Of a stretch of 64,000 bases of DNA, positions 1-9,523 are shown in pieces. The stretch's first letter is position 1. The number at the start of each line of letters is the position of its first letter. The notes below the pieces were generated by a model. That model saw only the letters and a list, made by a program, of their open reading frames with translations, was not told the DNA's origin and did no database searches. A program made the position numbers and the translations under genes. The stretch comes from Rhodocollybia butyracea. Lineage: Eukaryota > Basidiomycota > Agaricomycetes > Agaricales > Omphalotaceae. The DNA is taken from contig JADNRY010000052.1 of NCBI GenBank assembly GCA_015501585.1, forward strand, positions 1-64,000, read 5' to 3'.

Positions 1-1292
1 GAAATTTCATCACAGAATATCTACAAAATTGTACAGGCAAAAAATCTGGAGGTTGTATAATTTCTTATAATTATTCAAGTAATTTAGATTTCAGGAAATT
101 TTACAGGGTTTGTAATTTCTGAGATCACGCTGTGAAATCTCTACCGCTTTTCTTCCATCTCGTACTCATTGCCGAACCTTGGAGGCCGGAAGCGTCGGAA
201 CAACAGTAAAGAGACAAAAGTCGATGGTTGGCAACGTGCAGACCTCGAGGCTAGTAAAGATGTGGTGGACAAAGAGTTACTGCTACGCCAGATTTTCCTG
301 CACAGCCTCATGAGATCAAGCGCTCAACATAGCGCTGAAGGGTACACGTCTTTCGTTTCTTAGTACTGATGGGTTTCCACTGACCGCATGTAACGAGGCT
401 TCGCCAACAACGCGTACTTCATTATTCAATTACCCGGCCGACGATATTTCTGAACCTCTCACCAGACTTTGCCTCTCCATCCTCCGAGTCAAGTTCTGTC
501 ATTTCATCCAGGTAAACCGGTGTTTGATCAATTTTAAGAATTTACGAACTTTCATGATACTCATCTACCCAGTTCTCCGCTCTCAGCACTAACCAATCGG
601 ATGGGTTCTTATTGTTAAGGGTCCGAGTAATTGCTCTACGATATTAACCAGCGTTCACCTTCTCAGTGGTGCTCAGCTCATAAAGGAGGAATTCGCACTT
701 TGTGGTTTTTCCTGGTTTCTGGTAGAAGCTAGTGGATTTATCAAGGGGACTTGGAACACCCGTGAGCTTTTTCCAAGTAAACCCTAGTAAACCCAACATA
801 ACATAACCAAACTAAGTATTCCTGATGATAGCGGGATCCAGGACCGGGACCTGAGCGGACGATGATCATACATGATAAAACCTCAGCGTTTCAAGTGTCG
901 ACGGCTAAGGCACACCCGAGTTGCTTCCTGGTAATAGTAGTACTCGCATCTGGATATAGTATTGCTCGCTTTACTATTCTAGTATATACAGATGATGGTA
1001 AGGTGGGTGAATGCTCAACGTATGCCGGCGGAAACCCGTCGACTTTTCAACCGTTCAACCTTCAGGGCGCCCGACCAGCCTGCTATCATCAGGATCAAGA
1101 GCGCTGAGCAGCGCTGGGCCCAAGCAATTTCGGCGGGAGGGAGGGATCAAGAATCTATCAACAATTCAGCAATTCAATAACCACTGCATCTCATGGATCA
1201 AGGATGTAACTATGTATGTACTCAGTCTAAACGAGTCTAGAAGGGTTTTCCCTTTCTCTTGCTTTCTCGCTTTCTACCTTCATCCATGCACC
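1..1292. other. No gene recognised
   Basis: I see no convincing coding region on either strand. Open frames are short, lack signal peptides or domains, and have no plausible splice partners. The last few hundred bases are presumably the promoter and 5' leader of the gene starting at 1293. Confidence 0.5.
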
Positions 1293-2892
1293 ATGTCCCT
1301 AGGGACTACATCTCCCACTCGTCGCTCATTTCTGTCACTCTTTTTCGCGTTTGCTTGGTTCAGTTTCTTCACCTTTACTATTAGGCCAGTCAAAGCTCAG
1401 ACCACGATTGACGATGCCCAGTCGGCTTTCTCATTTGCGTCAGCCTGGAATGTAATTACACCTTCGGACCCCTGTAGCGGATGTGCTTTCAAGCCAGACG
1501 CCTCGCAAATTCTTGATGGCACTTGGCACGAGGGGTCTGTAGCGGGCAGCACAGGGTCGCTCGCCTTCGATGGTGCGAGAACTGTTTGTTTTGTGCGTGT
1601 AGGCCAAAAAAAAATTTGATAAACATCATACAGGAACCGGTGTCTCCCTCTTTGGCGTAGTGAACGGCGCCGAGACCTGCGCTATGACGTTCGTTCTGGA
1701 TGGAACGACCTCCAGCCTCGACCTCTCTGCGATTCCTCCATCCGTTAAAACATACAACTACCAATACTTCGCCCAAGGGGGGCTTTCCAGTGGCTCACAT
1801 ACCCTTTCGTGGACAATCGGAGCTAGCGTTGATAATGCTATTGCTTTGATAGATTACGCGGTTGTAACCTCTGCTGCTGCGGTGGCGGCACCGGTCGGGA
1901 CTACTAACCCCGGCAGCTCTCCTACTCCCTCAAGTCCTGCGGGGGCACAGACCACAACTGTTACCAGCCAAGCATCCGCTTCGTAAGCTTATCCCCTGCA
2001 TCATCAATTGCCCTTCATCCTGGAACTATTCTTTGTTTTCTGCAGATCTTCCTCTAATACACAACTACCATCCTCCTTGTCCATTACAGGATCAGGATCT
2101 TTAACCTCTTCTTCGCAACTCAATTCCTCAAGCTCAACAATCTTGGCCGCTATCACTTCCGGCTCTCCAACTACTGAATCACCCGCCTCCGAGTCAGCCG
2201 TTGTCATCACAGTCGGAACGTCACTCGTTACATCCATGGTTATTTCCTCCGCTACGAGCACCCCAGCCGCGGACGTATCACTTGCTCCCCAAAAGCCTAA
2301 AACTGCTCTCATTGTCGGTGCCGTGCTTGGGAGTGTCCTAGGCCTCGTATTAGCCTTCACCCTACTGTTCCTCATTTTACGAAGGCGTCGTCGATCAAAG
2401 ACGCCAAAATCGACTCCCTTCTATTATAACCACCGTAAGTTTCCTTCGTTTATGAAGGAGTGAAGAGTCGTCTCTCATCTTGAACTGTAGAATTGGATGA
2501 GGTTATATTAAGAGAAGACGGGTTGTTACAAAAGGTGTACCCGCCAGAAAAGGTAGCACCTATTTCAAGTTCGAGGGCTCCGAGCAGGATAAATACTACC
2601 AGGCCTCCGAGTCCCGAAACCGTGACTTCGCCCCCCACGGTAGATAATGGTGAATTCTCCCGTATTCCTTACTATGATGCATCTACGACTTCAGTTACTC
2701 ATAAATTATTTTTTTATAGGGAGCACGATGGTGACGGGTGCAAGCCCCGAGAACTCAAGCGTGGAGCCCTCTACTACTATTGGGCCTATTCAACACATGG
2801 AACAAAGAATTCTTCTCCTTGAGCGTATTCTCCAGCAGACGAACCAGGGGGAAATCATGCTCCCAGATGATACATCTCCTCCTCCTTATTGA
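1293..2892 (+). CDS. Single-pass membrane protein with Ser/Thr-rich stalk (wall-sensor-like), 5 exons, 449 aa
   Basis: Exons 1293-1572, 1634-1982, 2046-2434, 2491-2649 and 2720-2892 join in frame (1,350 nt). The introns (56-70 bp) all have GT..AG ends. The start gives an N-terminal signal segment ending near ...RPVKA followed by QTTID. A roughly 150-residue extracellular domain contains a paired-Cys motif (DPCSGC) and the strand motif FDGTGVSLFG. A Ser/Thr/Pro-rich stalk follows, then one membrane helix (TALIVGAVLGSVLGLVLAF) and a stop-transfer RRRRR. The cytoplasmic tail has a heptad-like segment (MEQRILLLERILQQ) and ends in a PPPY, a possible WW-domain ligand. Many Agaricomycete surface proteins share this layout; it resembles Mid2/Wsc sensors in architecture only. 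The role is inferred: sensing or anchoring at the cell surface. Confidence 0.82.
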
Positions 2893-3533
2893 ATTATTGA
2901 ATTATTAGTGCCATGTTATAAACTTGGGGTTTCTCATAATAGTTCTCACTTACTAGGTTCTCTATTGTAAATAATGTATCTGGTTATACAAGATGTGACG
3001 ATGTCTATAACATTTTCTTCTGGGTTGATAAGTAATTTCACAAGTAATTTCATTTACTTACCTGCACGGAATATATCTCAGCAAGTTGTAAAGACAGAAA
3101 GGTCAAAGAATGAAATCTTATGAACTGATCGCATGGAACAGGACCCTTCGGTCAGAGTCGCGGAATGCTACGTACTAAGTGTAATAATAGGGTTTAGCAG
3201 ATTATGGTGCTCGAATATAAATGTTACTGGAAGGTAGACCCCAACCGAAGTTAACCCACCAATCGGTGTAGAAGCAGAGAAGTTGCGTACCGATGGATCC
3301 AAAAAAGGAAAGATTACTTACTCGAATCGGCGTGAATGCACACTGGGGCTGAGAAGGCGCTATCAAAAAAACCTGGAAGAAAAGCTGAACATGCATATAA
3401 TAACTTGGATACTCACTGATACAATACTAATACAAAGGGATTCAGAACTGCCATACAGTCGATCACTGGTTTCGGTAGACGAAAGATCCTTAGAATGAGA
3501 AAAGAAATCGAACAGAGGGCATATATGCGGCAT
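2893..3533. other. Intergenic, no gene recognised
   Basis: Downstream of the membrane-protein gene. AT-rich, with short frames only. Its right edge abuts the first tRNA-Thr copy. Confidence 0.5.
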
Positions 3534-4228
3534 GCCTTCTAGCCGGATCGAACGACTGGCCTTTGCATTGTATCTACCTATTGATGGGTAGAAGGCCACA
3601 TATACGAGTGCAACGCTCTGCCACACCTGGCAAATGTACCCTTACCGCTGGACAGTTACCAACCGATTTCTCGTGTTGTTTATGTCACGCGCCGTTTGAG
3701 ACACCCGAACATGTTCTCCTGCAATGCACGGCAATTCCTCCTTTGGTTCACCTACGTGTCCATTTCCGTGCCATCGCTACATCGTCCCCGCTCACTTCGA
3801 TCCCACATGGCCAGCTCAGTGATGGGGATGCGTTACTTTATCTCAAAGGCCGAATTTTTTCCTGGTCGGATGTCTCTTCCACGGCAAAATTTATCCACGA
3901 AGCCATACAGCTTTGGACTACAGCTATCTCAGGCATTCCGTTGGACTACGGCTCGGAAGGAGAGGATGAGGATTCTGATAGTGGATAATGGGAGTAGTAA
4001 AGGTTTTCATCGTACTTTATCATTAGCTAGCCTCTTTTTCCGCTCTGGGGCCTGGCCTTGCTACCCATCCCTACGCTGGACTTGCAGTCTACCTTCTCCT
4101 CGGGAGTCGAGCTCGCTGCTTGCGCTATCGTAGGGACCGGCTGTTTCCCTTGCGGGACCACTGTCGGTATGCCGACTGGGCCGTGTACACCTTATACCTT
4201 ATACCTTATACCACTGAGCTAAGAAGGC
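3534..4228 (-). pseudogene. tRNA-Thr(CGU) gene split in its D-loop by a LINE
   Basis: The 3' part of the tRNA lies at 3534-3624 (acceptor 3' strand, T-arm with a TTCGATC loop, anticodon stem, intron) and the 5' part at 4209-4228 (acceptor 5' strand, D-stem). The two parts pair as GCCTTCT/AGAAGGC, whereas all better-preserved copies have GCCTCCT/AGGAGGC. The C-to-T and G-to-A changes are complementary, so the halves belong together and the gene was probably functional before interruption. The anticodon loop reads C-U-CGU-A, Thr. T[A/G]CCAC is present on both sides of the insert, as expected for a target-site duplication. Confidence 0.85.
3625..4208 (+). mobile_element. 5'-truncated non-LTR retrotransposon (LINE) 3' fragment
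   Basis: The frame 3625-3988 encodes the C-terminal part of a LINE ORF2, including a zinc-knuckle-like CCLCHAPFETPEHVLLQC (C-x2-C...H...C), and ends at a stop followed by about 200 bp of 3' UTR. The 3' end is a short tandem tail, (CTTATAC)x3. It is flanked by a 6-bp T[A/G]CCAC duplication and sits inside a tRNA gene. The 5' truncation and terminal microsatellite are usual for target-primed reverse transcription. Confidence 0.82.
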
Positions 4229-4418
4229 TTCGGGTGTTGGGTTGTGGGGTGGACAACAACGGGTGGATATGATATGCAAATACAAAGGATATACAAGGAT
4301 TAAGTCGGGACCCGTGTAGCATAGGTCAGCGCGCGCAACGTGTAGCCACGTAGTCACTGCTAAAACAGCTAAAAGCCCACTCAACCCTCACCGGTTGAAG
4401 TAAACAGAGCTTGAAAAC

Positions 4419-4423
4419 AAAAA
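4419..4423 (-). terminator. Pol III T-run for tRNA 4452-4554
   Basis: Five T on the minus strand, 29 nt after the tRNA 3' end; minimal for Pol III. Confidence 0.45.
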
Positions 4424-4451
4424 GATTACAATTTCTCCCCAGCATTGACAT

Positions 4452-4554
4452 TGCCTCCTAGTCGAATTGAACGACTGCGCCTTTGCATTGTAAATGATGT
4501 CAACTTACAAGACTCCTATACAAGTGCAACGCTCTACCACTGAGCTAAGGAGGC
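4452..4554 (-). tRNA. tRNA-Thr(UGU), intron-containing
   Basis: Acceptor GCCTCCT pairs fully with AGGAGGC, with discriminator A. The D-arm is GCTC-AGTGGTA-GAGC. The anticodon stem TTGCA/TGCAA closes a 7-nt loop C-U-UGU-A-A. The T-arm is AGTCG-TTCAATT-CGACT. A 30-nt intron (4489-4518) sits between positions 37 and 38, the canonical place. The variable region is one base longer than in sister copies. Internal A and B boxes are intact. Confidence 0.88.
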
Positions 4555-4786
4555 TTTATGTGTTTGGAAGGAAGCAGGGGACGATCAAGGGGATGAAACG
4601 TGGATACAAAGGAATGGGAACCGTAAGTACTAACAAGAACCGTCGGTGGTTGGGTTCTTGAAACCGACCGCGGTGACCGGGACCCGCCAGATCTGTCTCA
4701 AGAGTTCAAAGAGGGAAGATGAAGTGACAATAGATCCAAACTGGAAAAAAACTACCCATTGGTTAGTGGAACCATCCGTTCTCCAT

Positions 4787-4816
4787 CCCTCCTAGCAAGA
4801 TTGGACGGCTGGCCTT
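4787..4816 (-). pseudogene. tRNA-Thr fragment (3' acceptor and T-arm only)
   Basis: Only the T-arm and part of the 3' acceptor strand remain, with a changed T-loop (TCCAATC). The anticodon stem and 5' half are absent. A T7 run on the minus strand just beyond (4745-4751) marks the former terminator. Confidence 0.7.
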
Positions 4817-4960
4817 AAGTTAGCATTGATCAGGTCGGGAGCCGTGTAGCGACTGCTAGTAGCTACATAAAGTTGCTAAAACCCAACTCAACCTCCACCA
4901 GGAGCCGAACGGTATATACTACCAGCAATCGGTTTTCGAGGGAAGCAAGATCCAAAAGAG

Positions 4961-4968
4961 AAAAAAAA
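4961..4968 (-). terminator. Pol III T-run for tRNA 5007-5117
   Basis: Eight T on the minus strand, 38 nt after the tRNA 3' end. Confidence 0.6.
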
Positions 4969-5006
4969 TCCACTCCTCAATTCATACGTGGCAACATAGC
5001 GGGCCA

Positions 5007-5117
5007 AGCCTCCTAGCAGGATTGAACCGCTGGCCTTTGCATTGTAGAAGATATTATTCTCAAACGTCCAACACGCATCTATATAAGTGCAATGCTCTAC
5101 CACTGAGCTAAGGAGGC
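5007..5117 (-). tRNA. tRNA with Thr body but UAU (Ile) anticodon, intron-containing
   Basis: Fully paired acceptor GCCTCCT/AGGAGGC, normal D-arm, anticodon stem TTGCA/TGCAA. The loop reads C-U-UAU-A, where sister copies read UGU: one G-to-A change at position 35. The T-arm AGCGG-TTCAATC-CTGCT has one G-U pair. The intron is 5043-5081 (39 nt) and the discriminator is T rather than A. It could decode AUA, be a mischarging tRNA, or be an early pseudogene; sequence alone does not decide. The structure is well kept. Confidence 0.75.
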
Positions 5118-5262
5118 ATTATGCGGCTGGGAGGATAGTGGGTGATGATATATAGATACGCGGATACAGATGCCAAGGATTGAGTTAACAAGTGTAGCTG
5201 AGCGCTAAAATTAGAAACCCAACCGTTGACTTGCTATCAGTTTTCGAAGAGATCTCACTGAG

Positions 5263-5269
5263 AAAAAAA
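5263..5269 (-). terminator. Pol III T-run for tRNA 5290-5400
   Basis: Seven T on the minus strand, 21 nt after the tRNA 3' end. Confidence 0.6.
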
Positions 5270-5289
5270 CTCAGCCTGTCAACTCACCA

Positions 5290-5400
5290 TGCCTCCTAGC
5301 CGGATTGAACGGCTGGCTTTTGCATTGTATAAGGAGATATCATGCTTACTTCTACTATACTACATACAAGTGCAACGCTCTACCACTGAGCTAAGGAGGC
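5290..5400 (-). tRNA. tRNA-Thr(UGU), intron-containing
   Basis: Best-preserved copy: acceptor GCCTCCT/AGGAGGC, discriminator A, D-arm GCTC..GAGC, anticodon stem TTGCA/TGCAA, loop C-U-UGU-A-A, T-arm AGCCG-TTCAATC-CGGCT. The intron is 5326-5364 (39 nt). Good terminator downstream. Confidence 0.92.
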
Positions 5401-5586
5401 TTTATGCGGTTTTGAAGAAAGCAGGGGATGATACGTGGATACAAAGGATACAAAGAAATGGGAACCGTAGAAAGTACTAGCTAGAACCCAACCACCAACC
5501 ACTGATCGCCGTGAGCGGGATCCGCCGGATCTCTCTCTAGAGTTCAAAGAGGGTGGATGAACAGAGTGACAATAGATCCAAACTGT

Positions 5587-5591
5587 AAAAA
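5587..5591 (-). terminator. Pol III T-run for tRNA 5621-5720
   Basis: Five T on the minus strand, 30 nt after the tRNA 3' end. Confidence 0.45.
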
Positions 5592-5620
5592 TTACCCACT
5601 ATTGATGCAGGAAGCATCCA

Positions 5621-5720
5621 TGCCTCCTAGCCGGATTGAACGGCCGGCCTTTGCGTTGTAAACAACGTTCAACTTCGAGGTCTATACAAGCGCAATGCTC
5701 TACCACTGAGCTAAGGAGGC
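5621..5720 (-). tRNA. tRNA-Thr(UGU) with compensated anticodon-stem pair
   Basis: Complete cloverleaf with a 37/38 intron. The anticodon stem is TTGCG/CGCAA instead of TTGCA/TGCAA: the A31-U39 pair is replaced by G31-C39 on both strands, which points to selection for folding. The T-arm is GGCCG-TTCAATC-CGGCT with a weaker outer pair. Anticodon UGU. Confidence 0.88.
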
Positions 5721-5859
5721 TTTTAGCTTGAAGTTGGGAGAAAGGGCTGTATATGATAGGAGGATATGATAGGATAGCGAAGGATACCATGGTCTCCGAG
5801 TAGTATTGACTACGACTGTAGCAATGGTACATAGCTTGCGTTACGAATACACTGGAACC

Positions 5860-5869
5860 AAAAAAAAAA
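5860..5869 (-). terminator. Pol III T-run for tRNA 5904-6020
   Basis: Ten T on the minus strand, 35 nt after the tRNA 3' end. Confidence 0.65.
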
Positions 5870-5903
5870 CTCCCACCACTTTGAAGAGAGTATTATACCC
5901 TCA

Positions 5904-6020
5904 TGCCTCCTAGTAGCCGGATTGAACAGCTGGCCTTTGCAATTTGTATAAATGACATTCAGTCGAAAACCTCGTCAGGAAGTATACAAGTGCAACGCTC
6001 TACCACTGAGCTAAGGAGGC
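5904..6020 (-). tRNA. tRNA-Thr(UGU), possibly defective
   Basis: All stems are recognisable and the anticodon is UGU, but three extra bases (ACT on the minus strand) lie between the T-arm and the 3' acceptor strand, and there is a 2-nt insertion at the intron 3' boundary. The first would disturb the coaxial acceptor/T stack. It may be a recent pseudogene. Confidence 0.65.
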
Positions 6021-6254
6021 CCGGTTATGCAGTTAGGAAGGAAGGCTGAATTATGGATATGAGCTTGGATGAGAGGTCCTGAGAGGATGAAAAGGGTTAA
6101 ATCGATCGGGTTGGGAGCATGCGTGGGCCAAGCAACCGAATGATTTAGTACTAATGGTTGACTAATGGGACAGTAGAGTCTGTACATACAGTATCTTGTG
6201 TAGGAACGAATACATCAAAAACAGACAAAAGCTCAAATATCATTGATCCCATAT

Positions 6255-6351
6255 TGCCTCCTAGCCGGATTGAACAGCTGGCCTTTGCATTGTATAAACT
6301 ACATTCAATGGGTCATACAAGTGCACTGATCTACCACTGAGCTAAGGAGAC
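6255..6351 (-). pseudogene. Decayed tRNA-Thr(UGU)
   Basis: The acceptor 5' strand reads GTCTCCT, leaving one mismatch. The D-stem 3' strand is GATC instead of GAGC, and the anticodon stem starts with a G-A mismatch (GTGCA/TGCAA). The intron and anticodon are still visible. Confidence 0.75.
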
Positions 6352-6567
6352 ATTATGCAGTTGTGAAGAATGGGGGAATAGGATGAGAGGATATGATGAG
6401 AGCTCAGAGGATCCTCTTGGGGGGATGCAAAGAGTTGAATTTGAGAGCAAACATTGGACCAACCAACCGAACAGTTTAGTACTTCTAGTACTAACGGGAC
6501 AGTGGACTCTGTATGTATCTTGTGTATGGACGAATACACCAAAAACTGAACTCATCACAGACAATAT

Positions 6568-6657
6568 TGCCTAGCCGGATTGAACGACTGACATTTGCCA
6601 TTGTTAACAGAAAGGGTGTATACAAATGCAATGCTCTACCACTTGAGCTAAGAAGGC
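6568..6657 (-). pseudogene. Decayed tRNA-Thr(UGU)
   Basis: Three bases of the 3' acceptor strand are deleted, the 5' strand reads GCCTTCT, an extra base lies in the D-loop and the anticodon stem is disturbed. Confidence 0.75.
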
Positions 6658-6790
6658 ATTGTTCACAATGCAGAGCATATGACACTCAAAGACAACTCAG
6701 AGACAAAGGATGGGAGCTAGACGATTTAGAATTGGAGAGCTTTTAGTCCCGATAGATTGAAAAAAAAAATGATATTCAGTTGGAAGCGTC

Positions 6791-6832
6791 GGTCTATACA
6801 AGTGAAATGCTCTACCACTGAGCTAAGGAGGC
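6791..6832 (-). pseudogene. tRNA-Thr 5' half
   Basis: The acceptor 5' strand, D-arm and anticodon stem 5' strand remain (stem mutated to TTTCA). The 3' half is replaced by an A-rich stretch (about 6760-6769) and unrelated sequence. Confidence 0.72.
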
Positions 6833-7030
6833 TTTATGCAGTTGGGAGGAAAGGCTGGATATGATACGAGGTCCTGGAAGGATGCAATCGAATTGAGAGC
6901 AAACGTTGGACTACCGACCAACCAACCGAACGGTTTAGTACTTCTAGTACTAAAGGGACAGTGGAGTCTGTACGTATCTCGTGTACGGATACATAAAAAA
7001 CCAAAAAAAAACTCTCGCTGTCTCCATATT

Positions 7031-7146
7031 ACCTCCTAGCCGGATTGAACGACTGACCCTTTGCATTGTACTATCCATTGTACTACCTATGAAGCCATGA
7101 GCAATGATATACAAGTGGCAACGCTCTACACTGAGCTAAAAACGCC
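7031..7146 (-). pseudogene. Decayed tRNA-Thr, outermost copy
   Basis: The acceptor 5' strand is GGCGTTT and no longer pairs with AGGAGGT, one base is missing from the D-loop, and one extra base disrupts the anticodon stem. A T9 run at about 7003-7011 (minus) remains downstream. Confidence 0.75.
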
Positions 7147-8745
7147 TTTATGAGTAATGGGAGAATGGCTGGATATGATAAGAGGATCCTGGGAGGACGC
7201 AAAGGATTGAGAGCAGTAAGAATGATTGTTAAACGTTAAACCCCGATCGTGTCTTCCAACCGGCTAAGCACTCCAGAAAATCCACAAACTCGGCCTGGGC
7301 CATGGGGCCATGGGACAAGAGCACAGCATGACCCTCAGGACTCAGAGACGCGGTCCGGATGAATGTAAAAACGCCACAAACAAAGTTACATCTTCGCAGA
7401 TGGAAGAGGAAAACGCCCGTCCGCAAAGGGGGTAGAAGCCCCAGGCCTAGACAACGATGCATAGTTACCTAGCCTCGTCGATTCCGAAAGCGCAACCACA
7501 TACCCTGTCTGTCGCTTCGAATCCAGCCTCCCAGTACCACCATCGCTATTTTCATGGCTCAAGTCAGCTTCGAGAGTGACAGGAAAGCGCTCGTGGTTGC
7601 CGGATGGCCTTACGACTGCAGAGACCTCTCGATTTTCAGCTTTGGTCTGTCAGAGGGTAGTGGACCAGCGGGTTTACTGGCACCGTACAAGCTATCGAGG
7701 AGGTTACAGGTAGCATAAGCGTATTTTGGAATTATCGTAAGTGGAAGGAGGAAGGGTGTTTGTGGGGCGTTGAAGTCATGCTGTTTCGCGTTGGCATCGA
7801 AACCGTCGAGTTCTAGTACGGCCAGATCGATGAAGCGGCAGCTTGCTCGAGATAAGCTATTCCACGTAGGAATAGAAGTTGACGTTATGTTAAAGCCTAG
7901 GCACCAGATGTCAGGGAGAGCAGCGGTGGAGGAACTCGCCGTTATCACTCATCGACATCCCGCTATCTCCTTCGCCACCATCTATGTCTACATCCTCCAA
8001 CGCCGCACTCGGACTTGTTCTCGTTCGTTCGCCCATCGTAACCACCAGCGTTGCTTTCTTTCGTCTTCTTGCCATGTGCCAAGGGAACTGTACACACTGC
8101 TATTATCCGAAGGAATAGTAGCCAGGACTGCAGGTGGGGAATAGGCCTGGATACGGGCTTTGTGGATTCTACGCTGGCGGAAGGTTTTGGTGCAGTAGGT
8201 TCGGTAGCAGTGCCTGCAGAGACGAGGTTGTTTCATATCGTCGGTTTCTCTTCCAACGACTTGCTAAGCGTCTTGAACTCGTTGTCGAGGACGTCCGGTC
8301 CGTCGACCGATATCTTGCTATCAAGGCCTGGGCCTGGGCGTGAATGCGTGAACGTACATAAAGAGACAAAAACCGACGTGCAGAGCTGGAGGTAAGACGT
8401 GTGGCGGTCACACTTTTTTGCTTATTACGTCAATCTCAAAAAGGATGCCTTCAAGCGCTCAGCTGAAGCGCTAAAGTTCGTTTCGTATTCCACAAACAAA
8501 CCTATGCCAACAAACCCGCACCAGCCCGCACCTCGGCCTCAAGGCCTCCACGTTTCAACGTTCGTTAACGTTCAACGTTCAACCCGTACTTCACTGCTTC
8601 TAATCGAAATCACGAGGCTGACGCCGTCGCGGTGCTTCCCCAACTTTGCTTCTCCATCCCTTCCAAGTTCAACCGTATCATTCCAATCGTTTCTTTGTTT
8701 GTACAGATAAATTATGATATTCCACGGCCACCCTCGGTGCAGGGC
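7147..8745. other. No gene confidently recognised
   Basis: The left end still resembles the tRNA-array spacer. Between 7.6 and 8.4 kb several frames of 80-125 aa exist on both strands, but none has a domain, signal peptide or splice partner that I can defend. A minus-strand frame at 7610-7948 is the least unlikely. The 8.5-8.7 kb part has repeated GTTCAACGTTCAAC-like words. Confidence 0.4.
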
Positions 8746-9523
8746 TCAAATAACCTCTTTCTTGCTCGGCAATGCAAGACCACTCCCTGTCCAGGGGCTC
8801 AAGCGCTCAAACTTTATCGCGGAACTCCAAGCACGATATGAATATTTCCAACAGTTGTTCATCTTGAACGAATTCATTTCAGCTTCAAGCTCAAAAATAA
8901 ATAAATTAGAGGACAGACCTTTCGGGCTTAATCCATTCGCCTTAACCAACCTGTCATTATCCAACTTCGCCAGAGCCGGAGCTGCCGGAGCTGCCCGCCG
9001 AGTCGCAGCGCTTATATATCCACTAACAGCCCCCTCAGCATTAGTGATCCTGACTGCTCCAACGACCCTTCTACGCTTTTTCCCGGTATTATCTTCGATC
9101 ATAAACGAGAACTGTGCACCATTATCGAAGGCAGGATCGGAATAATAGTTATTCAATTGAGGCACAAGAATCTGCGGCGTCCGTGGGTTATGCCCATTTT
9201 TGAGGATGTATAGGAATTTGGAGAGAGCTTTGAAGGCCTTGTCCGTCGGGGGTATCTTATCGGACCCACCCTCCCACTCCCCTTGCACGCGATACCCCTC
9301 GGGTTTGGGCATGGGTTTGGGTATGGGTATGGGTTTGGGTTTGGGTTTTGGATTAAAGAAACTGCGGGGTGTCACGTTCGTCACTTGGTCAGGTTTAACC
9401 TAGGAAGTCATGAGAACAGGGTGCCAATAGGGAGTGCATATCTTTTCGATAACTTACGGGAAAGGGGATGGCAAGCACTACTGACACATGTAGCACGAGC
9501 AAAACGATGGAAAAGAAACGCAT
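8746..9523 (-). CDS. Predicted secreted protein with Pro-Lys repeats, 2 exons, 239 aa
   Basis: Exon 1 (9458-9523) starts at ATG and encodes a strong signal peptide (MRFFSIVLLVLHVSVVLA). A 58-bp GT-AG intron (9400-9457, phase 0) leads into exon 2 (8746-9399). The mature N-terminus holds a PKPKPKPIPIPKPMPKP tract written by a degenerate GGGTTT-like repeat. A roughly 180-residue region follows with hydrophobic strands and a basic KKRRR. Only one cysteine is in the mature chain. I recognise no family. The clean join of a signal exon to a long frame is the main support. An extra intron in the 3' half is not excluded. Confidence 0.68.

Larger units (their letters stand above)
3534..7146 (-). repeat. 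Tandem array of tRNA-Thr units with related spacers
   Basis: Eleven whole or partial copies of one intron-containing tRNA lie head-to-tail on the minus strand. Spacers between copies are also related: blocks around GTTTAGTACTTCTAGTACTA and GGATATGAT recur at 6.04-6.2, 6.36-6.55 and 6.84-7.0 kb. The array therefore grew by segmental tandem duplication, not retroposition. Decay is heavier toward the 7-kb end. T-runs on the minus strand 21-38 nt downstream of most copies fit Pol III termination. Confidence 0.88.

Noticed and set aside
7610..8411. A minus-strand multi-exon gene
   Set aside because: Frames of 80-110 aa exist, but no pair could be joined by good splice sites and no recognisable motif appears.
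9300..9352. GGGTTT/GGGTAT-like run resembling a telomeric repeat
   Set aside because: It is in frame inside the secreted-protein exon and encodes the Pro-Lys arm on the minus strand; it is short and irregular, not an interstitial telomere.
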